Assembly: GCA_017307315.1 (NCBI GenBank)
Contig: JAFKFF010000393.1
Coordinates: 1 to 5,882, forward strand
Reading direction: 5' to 3'
Length of the DNA: 5,882 nucleotides
DNA from: Alphaproteobacteria bacterium
GTDB lineage: Bacteria; Pseudomonadota; Alphaproteobacteria; Micropepsales; Micropepsaceae
A program made the position numbers and the translations under genes. Positions within the stretch are counted from its first letter, which is position 1; each line of letters opens with the position of its first letter. The notes under the pieces are model-generated. The model had not been told where the DNA came from and searched no databases. It saw only the letters and a program-made list of their open reading frames with translations. Below, piece by piece: positions 1 through 5,882 of this stretch.

Positions 1-1283
1 GCGGTGTCACCCAGAATGTGAAATTCGCCCCCGGCCTCTATTTCAATCCCGGCCCGTGGCGGTTGCCGCATCACCACCGCGCTCTCCTTTATTATTGCAA
101 GCTCTTCAACGTGACGTTGGAGACCTTCACCATGACCAACTACAACGCCCTCATTCATTCGACCAAGGCGTTCGGCGGCAAGCCGATCCGGCGGCGCGAG
201 ATCGACATGGATTTCAGCGGCTATGTCGCCGAGCTTCTGGCCAAGGCCACCACCAAGGACAAGCTCGACAAGCCCCTCGGCAAGGACGAGAAGGATGGGC
301 TGCTGCAGATCCTGAAATTCTGGGGCGCGCTGGACAAGAATTACGAATACCGCAAAGGCCCCGCCGCCAGCGAATTGCGCGGCTACAAGGTCGATCCCGG
401 CGGTGGGCTGGCGCCGGTGCCGGTCGATTCCGATCCCCTGCCGATGCGGCAGCTTTTCACCTCCGACATGTGGATGTTCCTGGAAGGCCGCTCCTACGAC
501 TACCAGACCCAATTGTTCGAGCCGGTGAACGGCATGGGCATGATCGGCAAGGCGTTCGGCCAGCAGCTGACCGGGCTGATCAAGTACAATTGCAAAGTCA
601 TCGACATCAAACAGGACGCCAGGGGCGTCACCGCCACCTATATCGACGCGAGGAAAGGCGGCGCGCCGCAGACCGCGCATGCCGACTGGTGCGTCTGCAC
701 CATTCCGGCGACGATCCTCAGCCAGATCCCCATGAATGTGGGGGCGCCGATGAAGAACGCGATCAATTCGCTCTCCTATGAATCGTCCTTCAAGGTCGGG
801 CTGCAATTCAAGCGGCGCTTCTGGGAGGAGGACGAGGGCATCTATGGCGGCATCAGCTATACCGACCAGCCCATCACCAATATCTCCTATCCCTCGACCG
901 GATTCTTCAAGAATGGTCCCGCGGTCCTTCTGGGCGGCTATGGCTATGGCAATTCGCTGACCGATTTCCAGTTCGCCAGCATGTCGCCGGCCGATCAGGT
1001 GCGGGCGGCGGTGGAGCAGGGGGCCAAGCTCCATCCGCAATACAAAAAGGAATTCCTGGACGGCGTGGCGGTGGCCTGGCACCGCGTGCCCTTCACCCTG
1101 GGCTGTGCGGGAAGCTGGACGGAGGCGGGCCGCGCCAAGCACTACAATAATATGTGCGCGGTCGATAACCGGATCGTGCTGGCGGGCGAGCATTGCTCCC
1201 GGTTGCCGGCCTGGCAGGAAGGGGCGGTGTTGTCGGCTCTCGATGCCATCACCCGGCTCCACAAGCGCGTATTGGGCGCCTGA
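1..1283 (+). CDS. Flavin (FAD) monoamine/amino-acid oxidase family protein, 5' partial
   Basis: This is the C-terminal ~426 residues of an FAD-dependent amine oxidase, which oxidatively deaminates an amine or amino acid to an imine with release of hydrogen peroxide. The frame is open from base 3 with no stop, so the GTG at 18 is an internal Val and the true start is upstream. The GxGxxG FAD-binding motif must also be upstream; family members are usually about 450-550 residues. Visible family features are GPWRLPHHHRALLYYC near the window start, EPVNGMGMIGKAF (from base 519; related proteins have PxGGM), and SFKVGLQFKRRFW, whose Lys (codon 792-794) aligns with the flavin-site lysine of monoamine oxidases. 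The C-terminal FAD motif AGEHCSRLPAWQEGA (from about 1182) has Trp where human MAO has an aromatic-cage Tyr. It ends at TGA 1281-1283. The substrate cannot be assigned. Whether it is exported is unknown because the N-terminus is missing. The family call is firm; monoamine versus amino-acid oxidase is open. Confidence 0.9.
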   Translation, partial: GVTQNVKFAPGLYFNPGPWRLPHHHRALLYYCKLFNVTLETFTMTNYNALIHSTKAFGGKPIRRREIDMDFSGYVAELLAKATTKDKLDKPLGKDEKDGLLQILKFWGALDKNYEYRKGPAASELRGYKVDPGGGLAPVPVDSDPLPMRQLFTSDMWMFLEGRSYDYQTQLFEPVNGMGMIGKAFGQQLTGLIKYNCKVIDIKQDARGVTATYIDARKGGAPQTAHADWCVCTIPATILSQIPMNVGAPMKNAINSLSYESSFKVGLQFKRRFWEEDEGIYGGISYTDQPITNISYPSTGFFKNGPAVLLGGYGYGNSLTDFQFASMSPADQVRAAVEQGAKLHPQYKKEFLDGVAVAWHRVPFTLGCAGSWTEAGRAKHYNNMCAVDNRIVLAGEHCSRLPAWQEGAVLSALDAITRLHKRVLGA

Positions 1284-1322
1284 CAGGTTTCGCGGGCTGC
1301 TTGATAAGTTGTCACCGGTAAG

Positions 1323-1379
1323 ATTGCCGATGCGTCAACAAAGCTGCACTGTGGCGTGGTTGCATCAGCGTGGGGCAAT
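1323..1379 (+). repeat. Imperfect inverted repeat (possible RNA hairpin) between oxidase and receptor genes
   Basis: ATTGCC GATGC (1323-1333) is complementary to GCATC (1362-1366) plus GGCAAT (1374-1379), with a 7-base bulge at 1367-1373. AAC (1337-1339) can also pair with GTT (1359-1361), giving about 14 base pairs in three blocks around a 19-base loop. A second GGCAAT copy at 1412-1417, just after a T7 run (1405-1411), could compete for the same ATTGCC. This may be the end of the oxidase transcript, part of a leader of the downstream receptor, or chance. The match is seen directly; any role is inference. Confidence 0.3.
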
Positions 1380-1458
1380 ACGCGCACAAAAGTCCAATAG
1401 GCGCTTTTTTTGGCAATCCTGGCTGAGATAGGGTCTCGCCCGTCGAATTGCATAGTTC

Positions 1459-1476
1459 AGGCCCCGGGTCGGGCCT
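1459..1476 (+). other. Small hairpin in the presumed leader of the first receptor gene
   Basis: AGGCCC (1459-1464) and GGGCCT (1471-1476) form a perfect 6-bp GC-rich stem with a 6-base loop. A pyrimidine-rich stretch (TCTCTCTTTATCTC) follows. It lies 34 bases before the ATG at 1511. There is no proper T run, so it is a poor intrinsic terminator. It could be a 5' leader structure if transcription starts upstream. I could not find a convincing -35/-10 pair anywhere in 1284-1510. Confidence 0.3.
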
Positions 1477-1501
1477 CTCTCTTTATCTCATAAACATAAA
1501 A

Positions 1502-1505
1502 GGGG
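1502..1505 (+). promoter_or_regulatory. Ribosome binding site that fixes the start of the first TonB-dependent receptor
   Basis: GGGG within AAAAGGGGA lies five bases (ACTAC) before the ATG at 1511. This selects 1511 over the in-frame TTG at 1448. The earlier start would put 21 residues with no signal-peptide character in front of an otherwise normal signal peptide. Confidence 0.75.
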
Positions 1506-1510
1506 ACTAC

Positions 1511-4213
1511 ATGCTCACATCATCCAAATTTACCTTGAAACACGCGCTGCTGCTGGGTTCTTCCGTCGCCGCTTTCGCCTGGGCCGTCGCGCCCGCGATG
1601 GCGCAGAACGCCGAGAATGAAACCGTGATCGTGACCGGCACGCGCGTGCAGGGCATGACGGCCGCCGACAGCGCCGCGCCCATCACCGTGCTGGGCAGCG
1701 ACGCGCTGACCCATGGTACCGGCACCGCCGACCTGCGCGCCGCGCTGGGTCAGACCGTCCCCTCCTTCACCGCGCAATCCTTTGGCGGCGATACCGCCAA
1801 CCTGACCTTGTCCGCGAACCTGCGCGGCCTGTCGCCCAACGACACGTTGGTGCTGGTGAACGGCAAGCGCCGTCACAACACCGGCAACCTGCATGTGCTC
1901 AGCGGCGGCGCGTTCGGCGGCGGCGCTTCGCCCGATATTTCGCTGATCCCGCAAGCCGCCATCGACCATGTCGAAGTGTTGCTGGACGGTGCCGCCGCCC
2001 AATACGGCACCGACGCCATCGCCGGCGTTGTGAACTTCATCCTCAAGAAGAAGTCCTCGGGCGGCACCTTCTCCGTTTCCGGCGGCCGCAATTACGACCG
2101 CGGCGGCGAGACCTTCGACGTCTCCTACAACATGGGCCTGCCCCTGTTCGACAAGGGCTTTGTCAACGTCACCATCGACAAGCAATTCCATGCCTTCACC
2201 CAGCAGGGCGGCCTGGACGCACGCGTGGCCGACGGCCTGAACAACGATGCCCTGTTCACCGGCCCCATCGGCGGCGTTCCCAATTCGGTCATCCGCCAGA
2301 TGCCGGGCTATCCCAACATCAACCGCATCAATGGCGACGCCCAGTTCAACCTCACCCTGGCGAGCGTGAACGCCGGTTACGACTTCAGCGACAGCGTCCA
2401 GCTCTATGGCTTCGGTACCTGGGCGCACAGGAACGGCAAGGCGTATGAAAATGTTCGCATGCCGAACCAGATCATCGCCGCTCCCGGGTCCAACCAGCCT
2501 TGCTCGGCGACCAACCCCGACGGCTACAACACTGCCGTCACATCCGACGGCGTCACGCCGGCCTGCGCCATCGGCGTCGGCGGCGGCGTCGCCACGTTGG
2601 GCAACAACGGCCTCAGTGCCAAGGGGCTGGTTATTTCTTCCGGATCGAAGGGCAATTATACCGACCCGGGCGAACTGATCATGTATCCGTTCGGGTTCAA
2701 TCCGCAGGAAGCGATCCAGGAAACCGATTACCAGTACAATATGGGCCTGAAGTTCAATGTGGCCGGCTGGGACGTCGACACCAATGTCGGCTACGGCAAG
2801 GACATCGACAATATCTACACCTTGCAGTCGGGCAACCGCTCGCTGTTCATCGACACCCACACCTCGCCGACGAATTTCTATGACGGCACCTTCACGGCGT
2901 CGCAGTTCACCGGCACCATCGATGCCACCCATGCCTTCAATGTCGGCATGGCCTCGCCTCTGACCGTGGCGATCGGCGCGGAAGCGCGCGAAGACTACTA
3001 CGCCATCGCGCAGGGTGATGCCGCCTCGAGCTACAAGGAAGGCGCCCAGTCCTTCCCCGGCTTCCAGGCCACCGATGCCGGCAAGCACAGCCGCAAGAAC
3101 TATGCGGTCTATCTGGACTTCGCGCTGGCGCCGATCGAGCAGTTGCAAATCGATGTCGCCGGCCGCGCCGAGCATTATTCGGACTTCGGCGACACCCAGA
3201 TCGGCAAGATCACGGCTCGCTACGATTTCACCCCGCAATGGGCGATCCGCGGCACGATCTCGACCGGCTTCCGCGCCCCGACTCTGGGCGAGGAATATTA
3301 CTCCGCCACCAACGTGTCGCCGACCTCTGCTACCGTGCAGCTGCCGGCCAACTCGTCCGCGGCCAAGATTCTCGGCCTGCCGAACCTGAAGCCGGAAATC
3401 TCGACCAACTACAGCGTCGGTATCGTCGCCCATCCGTTCGAGGATCTCAGCGTCACCATCGATGCCTACAGCATCGCCCTGGGCGACCGCATCACGGGGT
3501 CTTCGACCGTCTACAGCCAGGGCGGCGCCATCAACACCCCGCTGGTCAATGACGCGATCGCGGCCCACGGCAACATCCTGGATCCGACCGCGACCCAGAA
3601 CGGCGTCTCGGCCTTCCTGAACGGCCTCAGCACGCTGACTCAGGGCGTCGACCTGACGGTCAATTATCCGACAGACTTCGGCGATTACGGTCTGGTGGAC
3701 TGGACCTTGGCGGCGAACTACAACACCACCGCGCTGTCGCGCGTGGCGCCCCCGCCGGCGGTCCTGCTGGCCTCCAATCCGGGCGCGACCTTCTTCAGCC
3801 CGGGCACGCTCTTCAACTTCGTGCACAGCGCCCCGCAGGAGAAGATCGGCCTGACCGCCAACTGGTCGATGGACGCCTGGGGCATCACCTTCCGCGAGAC
3901 CTACTATGGTCCGCAGAAGGGCTATTCCAGCCCGGGTGGCGGTGTGACTCTGGCGGATTATGTGCCGAATGGTCAATCCGGCGTCGGCCTGACCGACCTG
4001 GAACTGCGGTACAATGTGACCGAGCAGCTGGGTCTGGCCATCGGCGGCAACAACATCTTCTCCATCCGCCAGAATACCGGGCCGACCTGGACAATCCCGG
4101 ACGGCAACGAAGGTTGGCCTGCGGACGGCGGCAATGTGCTGCACGCTCCGACCGGCGCCGCCTTCACGCCCAATGGCGGCTACTATTACGGCCGTGTCAC
4201 CTTCAACTTCTAA
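1511..4213 (+). CDS. TonB-dependent outer-membrane receptor (plug plus beta-barrel)
   Basis: A complete 900-residue TonB-dependent receptor, a gated outer-membrane beta-barrel that imports scarce ligands using energy from TonB-ExbB-ExbD. Residues 1-31 are a Sec signal peptide: Lys6/Lys10, a hydrophobic core, and likely cleavage after AMA (Ala31). A TonB-box-like ETVIVTGTR follows at residues 37-45. The plug covers roughly 50-180, with LVLVNGKRRH, a Gly-rich LSGGAFGGGASPD (130-142) and DGAAAQYGTDAIAGVVNFILKK from residue 159. The remainder is the barrel, including GFRAPTLGEEYY (from 586) and NLKPEISTNYSVG (from 625), both typical of the TonB-dependent receptor barrel domain. The protein ends in YYYGRVTFNF, with the terminal Phe expected of a BAM-recognised strand. 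The only two cysteines (331 and 352) sit in one probable extracellular loop. No carboxypeptidase-like N-terminal domain or FecA-type signalling extension is visible between signal peptide and plug. The ligand cannot be predicted. It is probably transcribed on its own, since a 227-base gap precedes it and a strong terminator follows. Confidence 0.95.
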   Translation: MLTSSKFTLKHALLLGSSVAAFAWAVAPAMAQNAENETVIVTGTRVQGMTAADSAAPITVLGSDALTHGTGTADLRAALGQTVPSFTAQSFGGDTANLTLSANLRGLSPNDTLVLVNGKRRHNTGNLHVLSGGAFGGGASPDISLIPQAAIDHVEVLLDGAAAQYGTDAIAGVVNFILKKKSSGGTFSVSGGRNYDRGGETFDVSYNMGLPLFDKGFVNVTIDKQFHAFTQQGGLDARVADGLNNDALFTGPIGGVPNSVIRQMPGYPNINRINGDAQFNLTLASVNAGYDFSDSVQLYGFGTWAHRNGKAYENVRMPNQIIAAPGSNQPCSATNPDGYNTAVTSDGVTPACAIGVGGGVATLGNNGLSAKGLVISSGSKGNYTDPGELIMYPFGFNPQEAIQETDYQYNMGLKFNVAGWDVDTNVGYGKDIDNIYTLQSGNRSLFIDTHTSPTNFYDGTFTASQFTGTIDATHAFNVGMASPLTVAIGAEAREDYYAIAQGDAASSYKEGAQSFPGFQATDAGKHSRKNYAVYLDFALAPIEQLQIDVAGRAEHYSDFGDTQIGKITARYDFTPQWAIRGTISTGFRAPTLGEEYYSATNVSPTSATVQLPANSSAAKILGLPNLKPEISTNYSVGIVAHPFEDLSVTIDAYSIALGDRITGSSTVYSQGGAINTPLVNDAIAAHGNILDPTATQNGVSAFLNGLSTLTQGVDLTVNYPTDFGDYGLVDWTLAANYNTTALSRVAPPPAVLLASNPGATFFSPGTLFNFVHSAPQEKIGLTANWSMDAWGITFRETYYGPQKGYSSPGGGVTLADYVPNGQSGVGLTDLELRYNVTEQLGLAIGGNNIFSIRQNTGPTWTIPDGNEGWPADGGNVLHAPTGAAFTPNGGYYYGRVTFNF

Positions 4214-4233
4214 GATCTGAAGGTTCGAAACAG

Positions 4234-4270
4234 CCCGCCCATCCTGAAAAGGATGGGCGGGTTTTTCTTT
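4234..4270 (+). terminator. Strong rho-independent terminator after the first receptor gene
   Basis: CCCGCCCATCC (4234-4244) pairs perfectly with GGATGGGCGGG (4251-4261). T4245 and A4250 add a twelfth pair, closing a GAAA (GNRA) tetraloop. The stem is followed at once by TTTTTCTTT (4262-4270). It starts 21 bases after the receptor stop codon. The opposite strand has no T run after the stem, so it should work only for + strand transcription. It separates the two receptor genes into different units. Confidence 0.93.
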
Positions 4271-4398
4271 GCGCCCTGGAAAATCCTTCCTCTGCGGAAG
4301 TCATGCGAAAATGTCGCAGACGGCTTTACGGCGTCCACTGAGGTAATCGCGCGCCCGCTCGTCTTACTCGCAAAGGCCCCTAGAGAAGGCGGCCTAAC

Positions 4399-4404
4399 GG
4401 GGAG
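4399..4404 (+). promoter_or_regulatory. Ribosome binding site of the second (broken) receptor gene
   Basis: GGGGAG is followed by five bases (TGATT) and then the ATG at 4410. The spacing matches that of the first receptor gene. It supports 4410 as the original start codon even though the frame from that ATG closes after 19 codons. No clear promoter could be recognised in 4271-4398, and I see nothing else in that stretch. Confidence 0.65.
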
Positions 4405-4409
4405 TGATT

Positions 4410-5882
4410 ATGCGTAAATCCTATCTGCTCGCAGCTTCCTCTTTTCATCGTCAGCGCCTCGCGCATTAACGCCGCGGGCTATCAGGCGCCCACACCGGTA
4501 ACGGTGGTCGGCACCGAGCAGCTGGCGCGCGACGCCCAAACCAGCATCGGCGACGTGATCCGCCAGCTGCCGGCCTTCGGCACCTCCTCGGGCCCGAACA
4601 ATTCCAGCTCGGCCAACTATATCGTGTCGTCCACGCCGGGCATCGACGTGGTCAATCTGCGCCAGCTGGGCGTCTTGCGCACCCTGGTGCTGTTCGATGG
4701 CCAGCGCGTCGTCGCCTCCAGCGTCGCGGGCGGCGTCGATTTGTCCACCATGCCCTCCAGCCTGGTCCAGCGCATCGACGTGGTGACAGGCGGCGCTTCC
4801 GCCGCCTGGGGCTCGGACGCGGTGGCCGGCGTGGTCAACGTGATCCTGAACAAGAATTTCGAAGGCTTCGCCGCCAACATCGAAGGCGGCGACAGCTGGA
4901 AGGACGATCACCGCAGCGTCAAGCTCGAAGGTTCCTACGGCACCGATTTCGCCGGCAACCGCGGCCACATCATCCTCAGCGCCTCCTATCTCACCAGCCC
5001 GGATACCTTCTTCATCAACCAGCGCTCCTGGTTCAAGAACACCCGCCTGGTCAACAATCCCGCCTATAACGGCGGCGCCAACGGCCAGCCGCGCCTGATC
5101 CACGCCAACAATGTCGGGCAAGCCTCGGCGACCCAGGGCGGCCTGATCACCGGCTGCGCCAACACCGTCAACGGCGTGACCAGCGCGTCGGTGGCTTGCA
5201 GCCTCCGGGGTACCCAGTTCGTCGGTTCCAGCGCCACGCCGGTTCCGTTCAATTTCGGCAACGTCTCCGGCGCCTTCTCCAATGGCGGTGATGGCGAGAC
5301 CGCGCAGGCGGACCTCGACCACCTCACCATTCCGCTGCACACCACGACCCTGTTCGGCCATGCCCGCTACAACCTGACCAGCGACATCAGCGCGTCGATC
5401 GAGTTGAACTACGGCAAGTCCTTCTCGAAGAACAACAGCTACGTCTACAACCGCTACGGCAACCTGCCGATCCAGATCGACAACGCCTTCCTGCCGCAGT
5501 CGATCAAGGACCAGATGGCGGCGCTGAATTACAACACCATCTATCTCGGCACCAACAACATGAACAATATGGGCACCACCGGCGCCCATTTCACCGACAA
5601 CAGCCTCTCGAACGAGAACCAATCGCTGGGCATTCCGGTCTCGACCAACCGGCGCCAACTGTTCCGCGGCGTGTTCAGCCTGGACGGCTCGATCGGCGAC
5701 AATTGGTCGTGGAACGCCTACGCCCAGCACGGCCTGGCGCGGGTGCGCACCGTCGTCACCAACAACGTCGTGAAGGCGAACTACATCAACGCCGTCGATG
5801 CGGTGGAAGTGACCGCGGCCAATGTCGGCACGTCGGGCCTTCCCATCGGCTCCATCGCCTGCCGCTCGACCCTGACCAACCC
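4410..5882 (+). pseudogene. TonB-dependent outer-membrane receptor, disrupted near its 5' end and cut by the window end
   Basis: The ATG at 4410, behind a good ribosome binding site, starts MRKSYLLAASS, a normal signal-peptide beginning, but this frame ends at TAA 4467-4469. Another frame is open from 4408 to the window end (491 codons) and carries the receptor body: a TonB-box-like FIVSASRINAAG (from 4444), plug sequence PVTVVGTEQL, LRTLVLFDGQRVV, IDVVTGGASAAWGSDAVAGVVNVILNK (in two overlapping pieces ending near 4855), then barrel strands. The frame at 5882 reads IACRSTLTNP, a stretch commonly seen mid-barrel in this receptor group, so several hundred residues probably lie beyond the window. 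The second half of the signal peptide, its cleavage site and the linker before the TonB box are absent, and no ATG, GTG or TTG precedes the TonB box in the receptor frame. The first in-frame candidate is GTG 4504, already inside the plug. Deletion of 3n+2 bases near 4440-4447 would explain both the loss and the frame change; a sequencing or assembly error is the alternative. Plug sequence and loops differ clearly from the first receptor, so it is not a recent duplicate. Family identity is certain; loss of function is likely. Confidence 0.85.

Noticed and set aside
18..20. GTG at 18 as the start of the amine oxidase
   Set aside because: The frame is open to the window edge, and conserved family sequence begins immediately, leaving no room for the required FAD-binding N-terminus.
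1382..1411. Intrinsic terminator for the amine oxidase (GCGC ... GCGC followed by T7)
   Set aside because: The stem is only 4 bp with a 15-base loop, too weak to call. The T7 run alone is not enough.
1448..1510. Upstream in-frame start (TTG 1448) extending the first receptor by 21 residues
   Set aside because: It has no ribosome binding site of its own, runs through the hairpin region, and would place a non-signal sequence before a complete signal peptide. ATG 1511 has a well-spaced GGGG.
1520..4144. 874-codon open frame on the minus strand across the whole first receptor gene
   Set aside because: Its codons are in exact register with the sense codons, so stops need sense TTA, CTA or TCA, which are rare in this GC-rich gene. 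The product is low-complexity and rich in Val, Ala, Gly, Arg and Asp, and I recognise no domain. The sense frame has clear receptor motifs, a signal peptide and a ribosome binding site.
4374..4395. AGGCC ... GGCCT inverted repeat just before the second receptor
   Set aside because: It is five base pairs around a 12-base loop in GC-rich DNA, which is expected by chance, and no matching operator elsewhere in the window supports it.
4408..5730. 440-codon minus-strand open frame opposite the second receptor
   Set aside because: It has the same codon-register effect as the antisense frame over the first receptor, with biased composition and no recognisable domain. The sense frame carries the receptor plug and barrel.

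Overview
The window looks like chromosomal DNA of a GC-rich Gram-negative bacterium, most probably an alphaproteobacterium. I infer this from the strong G/C preference at third codon positions, from two large TonB-dependent outer-membrane receptors lying close together with N-terminal boxes of the VIVTGTR / IVSASR type, and from a bacterial flavin amine oxidase beside them. I cannot name a genus from the sequence alone. All supported genes are on the + strand.

Layout: bases 1-1283 are the C-terminal part of a flavin (FAD) amine oxidase whose N-terminus, including the dinucleotide-binding motif, lies before the window. A 227-base gap (1284-1510) follows. It holds an imperfect inverted repeat, a small hairpin and a good Shine-Dalgarno sequence, but no convincing promoter. 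Bases 1511-4213 encode a complete 900-residue TonB-dependent receptor with signal peptide, TonB box, plug, barrel and terminal Phe. A strong intrinsic terminator (4234-4270) closes that unit. After about 140 bases without a gene, a second, different TonB-dependent receptor begins at 4410 behind its own ribosome binding site and runs off the window end.

The second receptor is the most notable item. Its first codons read as the start of a signal peptide, but that frame stops at 4467-4469. The TonB box, plug and early barrel continue uninterrupted in another frame to 5882. The rest of the signal peptide, its cleavage site and the linker before the TonB box are missing, which fits a small internal deletion with a frame change. 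As it stands the gene should not give an exported receptor, so I annotate it as a probable pseudogene, or as a sequence or assembly error.

How the genes may work together: the receptors would import scarce, bulky ligands (iron chelates, cobalamin, saccharides, peptides or similar) across the outer membrane using TonB-ExbBD energy, and the oxidase would deaminate an amine or amino acid. A shared substrate is possible but rests only on adjacency. The terminator makes co-transcription of the two receptors unlikely. I found no RNA genes, CRISPR arrays, insertion sequences or clearly new system.
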